DNA from: Craspedostauros australis
Lineage: Eukaryota; Bacillariophyta; Bacillariophyceae; Mastogloiales; Achnanthaceae
NCBI GenBank assembly: GCA_026770025.1
Contig: JAMXDE010000003.1
Location: forward strand, 1,116,001-1,180,000
Reading direction: 5' to 3'
Length of the DNA stretch: 64,000 bases
The position numbers were made by a program, and so were the translations under genes. Position 1 is the stretch's first letter; each line of letters starts with the position of its first letter. This document shows, piece by piece, positions 53,701 to 64,000 of the stretch. The notes beneath the pieces were generated by a model. It ran no database searches. It worked only from the letters and a program-made list of their open reading frames with translations, and was not told where the DNA came from.

Positions 53701-53742
53701 ACTTCATCTTACTCTAACGGAGTAGTTGAAGTGCGATGAATC

Positions 53743-56037
53743 TCATGGGTAGCATTCCACGTCCCCAATTTGCCTCTTCCTGCTCATCACCTTCACCTCT
53801 GCAGTCCCAGCCTTGTCGCCTTTGCTGCCTTTGCCATCATCATCATCATCGTTGGAGACGTTGACGTTATCATCCGGCATCTGCTCAAATAATGCCAACA
53901 TTCTCCCATCGCGACCTTCCTCTTGTGCACACTGCAACGGCGTATCACCGCTCTTGTTCTGCATGTGCGGATCGATCATCTCCAATGTCATCAGATACTC
54001 AACCACCTCCAAATAGTCGCCTTTCACAGCACAGTGCAGCACTGTATCTCCCTCTTCGTTCGCCATGTTCACATCCACATCCACGTTGTTCGATTCGACC
54101 AACAGTTTCATCTTCTCAGCTCGAATCTTGTGATCATCGCTCTCGCTCTCACTTTCATTTTCGCTTTCGCTTTCACTTTCGCTTTCGCTCTCACTTTCAC
54201 ACCTGTGTTCAGATACATTTCTATCTGCTCCTTTGCAAATACAGTGCAATGCTGTATCCCCCCTGCTGTCTCGCAACCTGGCATCCACTGAGTCACATCC
54301 GATCAGATTCCGAAGGACAGAAACATCACCCTTCTTGCATGTGAGATGGAGGAGCGTGGTGCCATCATGATTCTGAATGTTCGCGATTGCTATGGCATTC
54401 TCCCTCAACCGTTGCATGATGTCCATATCACCAACGGTATCACCATCACCAATATCGGCATGGCTGTGCTTGTTGGAGAGATCGGTGAGGTTGGTTGTGG
54501 GAATGATTTGATGTTGGATGAAGTCGAAGACGTGACGAAGCCTGGCGGTGTGATTGAAGGTGAAGAACATGCCCATGTTGAATGCAATGTGGAGGGGTGT
54601 GTCACCATCTTTGTTTTGGATGTTGAGGCTTGCATCGGTCTTGCGTGACTGTAGCAATTCCTTGATGAAGCTTCGGTCCCAATCCAAGCAAGCGGCATGG
54701 AGAGGCGTATTCCCATGGTTGTTTTGAATGTTGAAGATGTCGTCGATATCGATATGGATTCCATTATCGTCGTCGTTGATGTTGAGGCTTGCATCGGCCT
54801 TGCGTGACTGTAGCAATTCCTCGATGAACCTTCGCTCCCCTTTCAAGCAAGCGATGTGGAGAGGTGTATTCCCATCGTTGTTCTGGGTGTGAAACATGAT
54901 GCGAGTGAGGATGCGATCATGCTTCATCAGATACTCAACCGCGTCAAAGGCCAGCCAACCCCCGCAAGCGATGTGGAGCGGTGTATTCCCATCGTTGTTT
55001 TGAATGCTCCCATTGGCGGTAGCGTTGGCATTGATGTTGCAGTTGACGTTGATACCAAGCATGCTGTTGAGATCGATACGATCCGTTTCCATCAAACATG
55101 CAAACTCATCTCTTCTCCCATATAGGCAGGCAAGATGTAGCAGCGAATCACCATCGCGGTTTGGTCCAATCACCTCAGGACGAACATCGAGTTCATCTAA
55201 ATCCAACAAATATGCGATGACTTCATGGTGTCTGCACCCACAGTGGAGTGGAGTGTTCCCACTGTTGTCTCGGACGTTGACGTCGATATCTACACCAATC
55301 TCATCGGACTCCATCATGTATCTGACAGTATCGATGCGACCGAACTCACATGCGACATGCAAAGGCGTGGAACCTTCCTTGTCCTGTTTGTTGATGTAGG
55401 CGTCAACGTTGACTTGACTCGATTGCACCAAGTGTTTCAGCGCATCGGGTCGTTCGCTCCAGCATGCGTGATGAATCAATGTGGAACCGTCATTGTCTTC
55501 CATGGTGATGGGCACTCGGCCAGATTCCAATAAATACTTCGCAGTCTCAGCATTGTCGTGTCTGCAGGCACTATGAAGCACTGTCTGGCCGTGGTCGTCT
55601 TTGATACCGGCATCCACGTCGATTCGATCGGACTCCATCAGATACTCAACAATGGCTTTTCGTCCAAGCCAACTTGCATGATGAAATGGTGTGTGCCCTT
55701 TCTTGTTTTGGAGATTGACATCCACATCGATTCGATCAGACTCCACCAGATACTTCACGATCTCCTTGGTTCCATGAGAACATGCATGATGAAACACAGT
55801 TTCGCCGCGCTTGTCTGCCGTATTGGAAGGGATGACCGCTCCATTCGCATACGATTCAACCAGATCTTGAACCTCTGTCAAGTTCTCATAGTGGCATGCT
55901 TCTTCCACCTGTCTGATCCACTCACAGACGGCCTCGTCACTGCGTATGGTACATTGATTCCATTGTGACGAAAGAGACGTATGGTTGGGAAGTCGAGGTT
56001 GAATTGGATCAGAGAAGGAAAGCACCAGCACCAGCAT
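53743..56037 (-). CDS. Ankyrin-repeat protein, array unit 2, shortened signal sequence
   Basis: 764 residues from the first in-frame ATG downstream of the lesions (MLVLVLSFSDPIQ). The position matching the unit 1 start still has ATG, but TGA and TAG follow after eight codons, so about 20 hydrophobic residues are lost and membrane targeting is doubtful. Ankyrin repeats follow as in unit 1, with one repeat fewer after QNKKGHTPFHHA and a different arrangement around the residues 420-470 region, where a SLNINDDDNGIHIDIDD unit is repeated. The SE run is shorter than in unit 1. The C-terminus has an Asp run, then SKGDKAG and VKVMSRKRQIGDVECYP, a basic stretch that could be a nuclear signal. Confidence 0.8.
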   Translation of the reverse strand: MLVLVLSFSDPIQPRLPNHTSLSSQWNQCTIRSDEAVCEWIRQVEEACHYENLTEVQDLVESYANGAVIPSNTADKRGETVFHHACSHGTKEIVKYLVESDRIDVDVNLQNKKGHTPFHHASWLGRKAIVEYLMESDRIDVDAGIKDDHGQTVLHSACRHDNAETAKYLLESGRVPITMEDNDGSTLIHHACWSERPDALKHLVQSSQVNVDAYINKQDKEGSTPLHVACEFGRIDTVRYMMESDEIGVDIDVNVRDNSGNTPLHCGCRHHEVIAYLLDLDELDVRPEVIGPNRDGDSLLHLACLYGRRDEFACLMETDRIDLNSMLGINVNCNINANATANGSIQNNDGNTPLHIACGGWLAFDAVEYLMKHDRILTRIMFHTQNNDGNTPLHIACLKGERRFIEELLQSRKADASLNINDDDNGIHIDIDDIFNIQNNHGNTPLHAACLDWDRSFIKELLQSRKTDASLNIQNKDGDTPLHIAFNMGMFFTFNHTARLRHVFDFIQHQIIPTTNLTDLSNKHSHADIGDGDTVGDMDIMQRLRENAIAIANIQNHDGTTLLHLTCKKGDVSVLRNLIGCDSVDARLRDSRGDTALHCICKGADRNVSEHRCESESESESESESENESESESDDHKIRAEKMKLLVESNNVDVDVNMANEEGDTVLHCAVKGDYLEVVEYLMTLEMIDPHMQNKSGDTPLQCAQEEGRDGRMLALFEQMPDDNVNVSNDDDDDGKGSKGDKAGTAEVKVMSRKRQIGDVECYP

Positions 56038-57343
56038 CAGCACCAGTGTGAGTGACAAGGACTATCAGAATAGTACAACAAGGACGCTCATACACGTCGT
56101 CGTATTTGTGCACGACTCTCCAGAGATGCGGCCAAGCCAAGCCAAGCCAAACCAAACCAAGACAACTCACACTTCCAATTGACTGTTGGACATGTTGATC
56201 GTTGTTCGAGTGATGCTTTTGATCCTTTGTATGCTGCTGGTTGCGTGGGTGGTGTCGATTGGATGAATCACTGTTTGATTGCAACAAGGAGTGTACTGTA
56301 CTGTCCTGATGATCGTCTTATGTTTCCTGGGACAACCTCAAACGGTCTGTGTGGCGAGCTGTTGTGACAGAAGAGACAGGATGATAAGCTGATCTGAGTG
56401 TTGTTGCATACGCCGCCACAACAACCACCCGCCTTGATGTTGGTCGCGTGGGTGTCGCCACATCACCAGTTGTTCCTTGCGCCATCGTTCGTTTCGCAGC
56501 AAGAATGGAGACGACAGAATGGAATCATCTCATCATCAGAAGCACAGCCACCATTTCATGTCAGTTGTCGACCCCGAAGAATCCGAACACCAACAACAAA
56601 GATCCAGGACAGAAGAACAACTCCCGTTTGTGGCGCTGTCCGACCCACATTTACCACTGATACGTAGACTCTCAACTCGTATGTACATCTCCATCTCCAT
56701 CTCCACCTCCATTCGAATGGTCGCAGTCACCACCATCCAAAGCTCACTTGATGCTGCACGCTCCATCATCTGCTGTCTTCATACCATACGCATACGCATA
56801 CTTGTGCGCCCAACCATCCAACCACTCAACCACTCAACGATCCTATCACCATCTGGAACCATCCAAGACAGGGATGAGTCGAATGAGCAATGACATGTCG
56901 GTGGTTGGGATGGTTGACGCGCATCATGCTGTTGCTGCCATGCAACACGGGCTTTGATGGGCGCAAGGGAGTGGCCAGCGGTTTTCATCCCCTCAGCGGC
57001 AGCAGCACTGTCGGAAATGTTGCCAAGCCAGAGACATGGATCTGCACAACTCCGCCATCTTCCGGTTGTGGTGCGATTATCCATGCAAGCGGCATCCTCC
57101 TGCGACTCCGAGCTGACAGCAGAGGAAGGACACAAGCAGATCGATTCAGATGTGCATCTTCCACACAAATTCGTGCACAGCGACGGTCTATGGGAGAAGA
57201 GGATGGTGCACCATCACCCCAGGCGCATGATCCACTCATTCATGGAACGATGGAAGCGGGAGATGCACCAATCCAACTGAAAGAAGATGGACTTTGGAAT
57301 GACGAAATGAGGATGAGTACTAGTTTGGAAGTACAGAAACAAC
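56038..57343. promoter_or_regulatory. Shared divergent promoter region, unit 2
   Basis: Homologous to 48408-49661 with small indels, including the CCATCT-type run. No independent gene seen. Confidence 0.4.
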
Positions 57344-60098
57344 TTGGGGAGGACAGAAGCGCACTTCACCACAGCGCGCCATATTGGAGAGCAATCGACA
57401 ACGAGTACATCAATCAGCTTTACGAACAGCGTGGCATCAACGGAGATGATACAAGCCTCCAAACACTCTGCGTACAAACACATGTCCCAAGTTCCAGAAT
57501 CCGAATTCTCCACCTTCATTGGACAGCAGCTCATGGATGTGGCATCCGGGGACAACGCCGCAGCCAAGACATCCTCCAAGCTCACGCTGGGCCACCTCAT
57601 GGCGGGCCTGCAGGACACGAGGGGCTTTTCCGATCTGCAAAAGACCATGGCTGCCGACAGTCGCAGCAGCGACGTGCAGACCACCCTCGCTCCCATGGCG
57701 CACGTCAAGGCCAACCGTCTGCAGTGCAAGGAGGCCTGCGGACAGCAAAAAAAGGAGATGGGCGGCTGGACGCAGGCCATCCAGACCAACCGCAAGGCGG
57801 AGACCTTGGACTTCAAGGCCAACACGGGTGCGCATCGTGCCGAAACCAGCGTCACGAAGGACACCTTCGTCGACAAGTTCGAAGCGTCCAACGACTTTGA
57901 ACGCGATCTGGAGCAGGCCCTGGAGGAGCAGGCCAAGCAGCAGGAGGTTGCCGAAGGTAAGGCCGGCAAAGGAGGAGGCGATGGCTTTGATGACAACAAC
58001 GACACCGACGATGACGACGATGATGACGATGACGACGATGACGACGATCTTGGACGAAATGAGATCACCATGGAGGAATACAAGCACCGCCACGCTCAGC
58101 TGGCGCAGGTCCGCGCCTTGCTGTCCTACCAGGAGCAGAAGAGTCAGTACATGAAGAAGATCAAATCCAAGACCTACCGCCGCATCCGCAAGTGCCAGCG
58201 CGAACGCCAAAAGGAGAAGGACATGGAGGCGGCCATCGAGATCAACCCACAGCTTGAATTGGAGCTGCAGGAAAAGGAGGAGATGGAACGCATCCGGGAA
58301 CATCTCACCTTGGTGCACAAGAACACCAGCAAGTGGGCCAAGCGCATTCTCAAGCGCATTCTCAAGCGCGGCAAGAACGTGGATCTGGCCACGCGCCGTG
58401 CTCTGTCGGCGCAGCTCAAGCGCGGCGATGAGCTCCGGAACAAGATGATCGGCAAGGATGGCAGCGACGGTGACGACGATGATGATGGCAGCATGGGCGA
58501 AGACGGGCTGATCGTAGCGGCCAAGCGGACGCTGTCCGAAATTGAGAATCACGATGTGGACAGCGCCATACCCAACAAGAACAAGGGACTCTTCAAGCTA
58601 TCCTTCATGCAAAAAGTTTGCAGAAACAACGTGAGAAGGCACAGCTGGAGGCCAGGGAGCTGCTTCAGGATCTGCAGGAAGGCACTGCACGCGATAGGGA
58701 TGACTTTGATGACACCAACAATGACTTTGGAGATGATGATGGTGATGATGATGATGCAGTGGCCGCCACCGCACCCAAGAAGCAAAAGACCGTGGCCAGC
58801 CAAAGGAGTTGAGCACAGTCCTCAACAAGGGCCAGCTCTTGACGAATTGTTTGGAATTTGGAAACTCCAATGTCGTCATGATGAACGGGGGAATCGACGT
58901 CATGGCAGATGATGACTTTGATGACTGTGATGACCATGATGGTAGCAACGGTGACAATGTCGAAGAAGCCGCACGGAAAGCAAAGTCCTCATCGCCGTCA
59001 TCGTCGTCGTCGTCACAGTCCGGTGAGAAGAAACCATCGCATTCGGAAGATGGGGCCGTCTTCGGGATCACTTCCGCAACAACATCTACGGTCAGCAACG
59101 GCGAGACAGCCGCAGCGAAGGGCAAAAACGGCAACGTCAAGAAACCAAAGAAGCAACAGAAGAAGGACGCGAACAACAGGTCCACACTACCAATAGAACA
59201 CAAGCACAAGGACAGTGCCAGCGGTGATGACGAGAAGGAGAATCCCTGGATGAATGCTGACAAGAGTGTCAGCAACTCGACGTCCAGCAAAGTTGCCGCA
59301 CGTGCAATGGCGTCCATCACGGTAGTCACGACCATGGGAAGTGGCGCCAACGACAAGCAGCGCAAGGCAACTGCAGTGCCGGCTATTGATGCTGACGAAA
59401 ACAACGTACATCATGACGACGACGACGACAACAACAACGACGATGCTGATGGCGATGCAATGGTCGATCCAAACACATCCAAGCATGGCAAATCGCAGAC
59501 ACAATCGACGACAGCGAAATCGATCGCCGACATGACACAAGACGAGCTCGTCCGACAGGCTTTCGTCACCTCGACGCAGGACGAGGCTGTGGCAGAGTTC
59601 GAGGCCGAGCGGGAGGAAATGGAGCAGCGCAATGATCCCGCCCGCAAGACAATCGACAAGAGGGATGCCAAGCTCACCAACTCACGCGGTTGGGGATCCT
59701 GGACTGGCGACGGCGTGAAGATGCCACCGCCCCCACCTGCCTCCAAATCCAAGCGAAACAAGAAGCGTGGCGGCAACAAGAAATCTGCCGCATTGTCCTC
59801 CATGCTGAACGGCAGCGATTCTCACAAACGCAAACAAACACGCCCCAACGTCATCATCAACGAGAAACGAATCAAGAAGACGGCCAACGCCTTCATGGTG
59901 GGCGACGTCTCTTTCCCGTACAAATCTCGCGAGGAATACGAGCTGGCCATGGCAGGCGGCATGGGCAAGGAATGGAACGTGGGAAGCTCCGTCAAGGACA
60001 TGACGCGACTGGAAATCCTGAAGCGATCCGGCAAGATCATCCAACCAACCTCAAAGGGCAAGAAGCTTGCCACCGCCAGAGGTCCGGTGAAGCTCTAA
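57344..60098 (+). pseudogene. UTP14: UTP14, array unit 2, two single-base frameshifts
   Basis: The same domain signatures as unit 1, and the region deleted in unit 1 (59285-59502) is present, so this copy shows the full C-terminal architecture. Two deletions relative to unit 1 break it. One G is lost near 58612-58618 (CAAAAAGTTTGC against CAAGAAGGTTTGC), moving the frame from phase 2 to phase 1. One A is lost near 58801-58806 (CCAAAGGAG against CCAAAAGGAG), moving it to the phase that stays open to 60098. At the unit 1 nonsense site it has GGA. A repeated ILKR (RILKRILKRGK) is a 12-bp duplication absent from unit 1. Both lesions are in or next to homopurine runs, so sequencing error cannot be excluded. 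Confidence 0.85.
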
Positions 60099-61339
60099 AT
60101 GCATGTATTACATAACAATACTGAATTACTCTCCAATACTCAACAGAGGAGTGAGAGCATTCACACATACAACTATCACATGTGGTCATCTCCACAATGA
60201 GGTTCGTACGCACGCTTGCAGTGCTGGCCACACATACTCTTCTCTGATCTCTCAAGACCATGGAGGCAACGCAACCACCAAGGCAGGACGAAGTCGGCAA
60301 GCGAGGCTTTCGAGATGCAGCTGCAGGTGACTGCGTCAGGATTCACGTCGACATCCGTCACAAATCTCCGTTTCATGTCAGCATGACGCCCAACGACATG
60401 AAACGAAATGAAACACCACACCATCCCACAACATCCCACACCATGGAAGAGAGAGGCGGTGAGCTATGACAAAGTCGTGGACAGCCATCGCTTCCGTGAC
60501 CGACCCGTGGATTCCGCAATGAAGTTTGCCGTATCATGCCCATTGCTGTGTGAATACACGTAGGTATCAGAGTTGCTGTGACTCCCTCAACACGCAGCAA
60601 CCCACGACGAGCAATGTGTGTCGACACTCAGGATCCCTCCACTGTGTATCATTGTGGCGGTTTCTGCTCTCTGTGGGCGTCTCCTTGTTGTGTTCCTGGA
60701 AGGTGAGGATCGTGGAGCGAAAGCACGAAACGAGGAAACGACCAAACGCGACAACACAACATGTGACCAGTTGCGGTATCTTGGTGTCTGTTTCATGACC
60801 AACTCGAATGCTATCCAGATCATTGGACATCGGCATCAACATCGACATCACCAAAGATCCAAAGGCTGCAGGCCACCTCTTGGTTCTGCCATGATACTCG
60901 TGCCCAAGATGCAATTTTTACCACTCCAACAGTAAATGCATCCACATACGCGCGCGCAACCAGGTCCACCTCCGTGTCATCGTCATTGCCAAGCGGCACA
61001 TCTGATAACAGATGCCCCCTCATGGACATCATGGACATCATGAACATCATGTGGGCACAAGAGAGGGATGGTTCATGGATCTCAATCCCCTTCATGTAAC
61101 AGAAGCAGGAGCCACGAGAGCACCTCACTCAGCCGCCAAACAAACGATGACATACAGTGTGCGAATGAGCTGATTGGAGATGGACAAGAGTGCTCAAATC
61201 AGATCAAATTGGATGTGCGGCATTCCACAATAGCGTTGCCATTCTTAACCATTGTCAACCATTCGCTACCATTCGTTACCACCTTACAGTGAACCATACT
61301 TCACCTTACTCTAACAGAGTAGTTGAAGTGCGATGAATC
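60099..61339. other. Downstream of UTP14 unit 2 and start of unit 3
   Basis: UTP14 3' flank, then from about 60852 the third unit. 60820-61128 on the minus strand is copy 3 of the short doubtful ORF. 61298-61307 is the LTR-free site. Confidence 0.6.
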
Positions 61340-63715
61340 TCATGGGTAGCATTCCACGTCCCCAATTTGCCTCTTCCTGCTCATCACCTTCACCTCTGCA
61401 GTCCCAGCCTTGTCGCCTTTGCTGCCTTTGCCATCATCATCATCGTTGGGGACGTTGAAGTTTTCATCCGTCATCTGCTCAAACAATGCCAACATTCTCC
61501 CATCGCGACCTTCCTCTTGTGCGCACTGCAACGGCGTATCACCCCTCTTGTTCTGCATGTGCGGATCGATCATCTCCAATGTCATCAGATACTCAACCAC
61601 TTCCAAATACTCGCCTTTCACAGCACAGTGCAACACTGTATCTCCCTCTTCGTTCGCCATGTTCACATCCACATCCACGTTGTTCGATTCGACCAACAGT
61701 TTCATCTTCTCAGCTCGAATCTTGTGATCATCGCTCTCGCTCTCCCTTTCATTTTCGCTTTCGCTCTCACTTTCACACCTGTGTTCAGATACATTTCTAT
61801 CTGCTCCTTTGCAAATACAGTGCAATGCTGTATCTCCCCTGCCGTCTCGCAACGTGGCATCCACTGAGTCGCATCCGATCAGATCCCGAAGGACAGAAAC
61901 ATCACCCTTCTTGCATGTGAGATGGAGGAGCGTGGTGCCATCATGATTCTGAATGTTCGCGATTGCTGTGACATTCTCCCTCAACCGTTGCATGATCTCC
62001 ATATCACCAACGGTATCACCATCACCAACGTCATCATGGCTGTGCTTGTTGGAGAGATCGGTGAGGTTGGTTGTGGGAATGATTTGATGTTGAATGAAGT
62101 CGAAGACGTGACGAAGCCTGACGGTGTGATTGAAGGTGAAGAACATGCCCCTGTTGAACGCAATGTGGAGGGGTGTATCGCCATCTTTGTTTTGGATGTT
62201 GAGGCTTGCATCGGTCTTGCGTGACTGTAGTAATTCCTTGATGAAGCTTCGCCTCCCTCTCAAGCAAGCGATGTGGAGAGGCGTATTCCCATGGCTGTTT
62301 TGAATGTTGAAGATGTCGTCGATATCGATATGGATGCCATTATCGTCGTTTTGGATGTTGAGGCGTGCCTCGCTCTCGAGTGACTGTAGCAATTCCTTAG
62401 TGAAGCTTCCCCTCCCGCTCAAGTAAGCGATGTGGAGAGGCGTATTCCCATCGTTGTTCTGGGTGCGAAGCATGATGCGAGTGAGGATGCGATCATGCTT
62501 CATCAGATACTCAACCGCGTCAAAGGCCAGCCAACCCCCGCAAGCGATGTGGAGCGGTGTATTCCCATCGTTGTTTTGAATGCTCCCATTGGCGGTAGCG
62601 TTGGCATTGATGTTGCAGTTGACGTTGATACCAAGCATGCTGTTGATATCGATACGATCCGTTTCCATCAGACACATAATTGCATCTCTTGTCCCCCATA
62701 GGCAGGCAAGATGCAGCAGCGAATCGCCACGGTGGTTTGGTCCAATCACCTCAGGACGAACATCGAGTTCATCTAAATCCAACAGATATGCGATCATTTC
62801 CTTGTTTCCACGGTCACAAGCATGATGGAGTGGAGTGTTCCCATTGTTGTTTCGGACGTTGACGTCGATATCGACGCCAATCTTATCCGACTCCATCATG
62901 TATCTGACAGTATCGATGCGAACGAACATACATGCAACATGCAAAGGCGTGGAACCTTCCTTGTCCTGTTTGTTGATGTAAGCGTCAACGTCGACATGAC
63001 TCGATTGCACCAAGTATTCCAGCACATCGGGTCGTTCGCTCTGGCATGCGTGATGAATCAATGTGGAACCATAATTGTCTTCCATGGTCATGGACACTCG
63101 GCCAGATTCCATTAAATACTTCACGGTCTCAGCGTTGTCGTGTCTGCAGGCATGATGAAGCGATATCTGGCCGTCGTCGTCTTTGAGATTGGCGTCCACG
63201 TCGATTCGATCGGACTCCATCAGATACTCAACAATGGTTTTGCGTCCACTCGAACAAGCGAGGTAGAGTGGTGTTTGACCAATGTCGGTTTGTATCTTGA
63301 CATCCACATCGATTTCATTCGATTCCACCAAGTATTCAACGATGCTCCTGTGTCCATTCGAGCAAGCATAATGAAATGGCGTGTGCCCTGTACTGTTTTG
63401 GAGATTGACATCCACATCGATTCGATCAGACTCCACCAGATACTTCACGATCTCCTTGGTTCCATGAGAACATGCATGATGAAACACAGTTTCGCCGCGC
63501 TTGTTTGCCGTATTGGAAGGGATGACCGCTCCGTCCGCATACGATTCAACTAGATCTTGGACCTCTGTCAAGTTCTCATAGTGGCATGCACGATGCACCT
63601 GTCTGATCCACTCACAGATGGCCTTGTTACTGCGTATGGTACATTGATTCCATTGTGAGGAAAGAGACATATGGTTGGGAAGTCGAGGTTGAATTGGACC
63701 AGAGAAGGAAAGCAT
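61340..63715 (-). CDS. Ankyrin-repeat protein, array unit 3, signal sequence lost by frameshift
   Basis: 791 residues from the first in-frame ATG (MLSFSGPIQPRLPN). The ATG equivalent to the unit 1 start is present (in MSLLVAFVLVTHTG) but is now in another frame, because the hydrophobic stretch carries a net indel, so the main frame starts after most of the signal sequence. The ankyrin repeats include the four consecutive N-terminal repeats present in unit 1 and partly lost in unit 2. The SE run is the shortest of the three copies (CESESESENERESES). The basic RKRQIGDVECYP tail is present. Confidence 0.8.
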   Translation of the reverse strand: MLSFSGPIQPRLPNHMSLSSQWNQCTIRSNKAICEWIRQVHRACHYENLTEVQDLVESYADGAVIPSNTANKRGETVFHHACSHGTKEIVKYLVESDRIDVDVNLQNSTGHTPFHYACSNGHRSIVEYLVESNEIDVDVKIQTDIGQTPLYLACSSGRKTIVEYLMESDRIDVDANLKDDDGQISLHHACRHDNAETVKYLMESGRVSMTMEDNYGSTLIHHACQSERPDVLEYLVQSSHVDVDAYINKQDKEGSTPLHVACMFVRIDTVRYMMESDKIGVDIDVNVRNNNGNTPLHHACDRGNKEMIAYLLDLDELDVRPEVIGPNHRGDSLLHLACLWGTRDAIMCLMETDRIDINSMLGINVNCNINANATANGSIQNNDGNTPLHIACGGWLAFDAVEYLMKHDRILTRIMLRTQNNDGNTPLHIAYLSGRGSFTKELLQSLESEARLNIQNDDNGIHIDIDDIFNIQNSHGNTPLHIACLRGRRSFIKELLQSRKTDASLNIQNKDGDTPLHIAFNRGMFFTFNHTVRLRHVFDFIQHQIIPTTNLTDLSNKHSHDDVGDGDTVGDMEIMQRLRENVTAIANIQNHDGTTLLHLTCKKGDVSVLRDLIGCDSVDATLRDGRGDTALHCICKGADRNVSEHRCESESESENERESESDDHKIRAEKMKLLVESNNVDVDVNMANEEGDTVLHCAVKGEYLEVVEYLMTLEMIDPHMQNKRGDTPLQCAQEEGRDGRMLALFEQMTDENFNVPNDDDDGKGSKGDKAGTAEVKVMSRKRQIGDVECYP

Positions 63716-64000
63716 CAGCACCAGTGTGAGTGACAAGTACGAATGCAACAAGGAGGCTCATACGCGCAGTCGTATTTGTGTACACCTCTCCAGAGATGCG
63801 GCCAAGCCAAGCCAAACCAAACCAAGACAACTCACACTTCCAATTGACCGCTGGACATGTTGATCGTTGTTCGTGTGATGCTTTTGATCCTGTCTATGTT
63901 GCTGGTTGCGTGGGTAGTGTCGATTGGATGAATCACTGTCTGATTGCAACAAGGAGTGTACTATACCGTACCAATGATTGTCTCATGTTTCCTGGGACAA
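63716..64000. other. Upstream region of ankyrin unit 3
   Basis: Homologous to the start of the divergent promoter regions of units 1 and 2; cut by the window edge. Confidence 0.6.

Larger units (their letters stand above)
52698..60851. repeat. Tandem segmental duplication, unit 2 (~8.2 kb, including a solo LTR)
   Basis: Same content and order as unit 1, plus the 528-bp LTR insertion at 53173-53700 and sequence at the UTP14 3' flank (about 60480-60780) that unit 1 lacks. Confidence 0.85.
60852..64000. repeat. Tandem segmental duplication, unit 3 (partial, runs off right edge)
   Basis: Contains the third ankyrin gene and the start of its divergent upstream region, as in units 1 and 2. A third UTP14 copy is expected beyond 64000. 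Confidence 0.85.

Overview
Eukaryotic nuclear DNA from an intron-poor protist. The window encodes a ribosome-biogenesis factor (UTP14), a class I cyclic-nucleotide phosphodiesterase, a mitochondrially targeted membrane protein, ankyrin-repeat proteins and large AAA/TPR signalling ATPases, mixed with Ty1/copia, Tc1/mariner-like and PIF/Harbinger-like mobile DNA. Host genes are single long ORFs; the only introns I can support (100 and 117 bp, GT..AG) lie inside mobile-element genes. The mix of families suggests a stramenopile, most likely a diatom. This is inference, since no lineage marker gene is present.

Layout. 1-9.4 kb: a Ty1/copia element (gag and protease on the minus strand, running off the left edge, 5' LTR at 3437-3964) sits directly in the coding sequence of a third AAA/TPR gene. 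The 3' end of that gene is split again by a 4.76-kb Tc1/mariner-like element (4410-9171) with ~50-bp terminal inverted repeats and a TA target duplication. 9.4-14.7 kb: no recognisable host gene; a solo copia LTR with a CATTT duplication and an 800-bp dispersed repeat. 14.7-28.8 kb: two intact, nearly identical AAA/TPR genes, separated by the second copy of the dispersed repeat and a divergent pair of mobile-element-like genes. 29-30.1 kb: mitochondrial membrane protein. 31.9-36.3 kb: Harbinger-like transposase divergent from a 665-residue partner gene, each with one intron. 36.8-44.5 kb: a duplicated helical-repeat protein, the phosphodiesterase, a decayed ankyrin gene and a large disordered acidic/basic protein.

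45.4-64 kb: a segmental tandem array. Each unit holds an ankyrin-repeat gene (minus) divergent from a UTP14 gene (plus). Two units are complete and a third runs off the right edge. The copies have decayed differently. Unit 1 UTP14 has a nonsense codon and a 218-bp frameshifting deletion; unit 2 UTP14 has two single-base frameshifts. Only the unit 1 ankyrin gene keeps the full hydrophobic N-terminus, and only units 2 and 3 keep the basic C-terminal tail. A solo copia LTR in unit 2, with a perfect ACTTC duplication and empty sites in units 1 and 3, shows that insertion followed duplication.

The most interesting material is the AAA/TPR family (two live copies with a sharply bounded divergent island and one doubly interrupted copy), the reciprocal decay in the ankyrin-UTP14 array, and two mobile-element gene pairs whose partner proteins I cannot assign to a named family.
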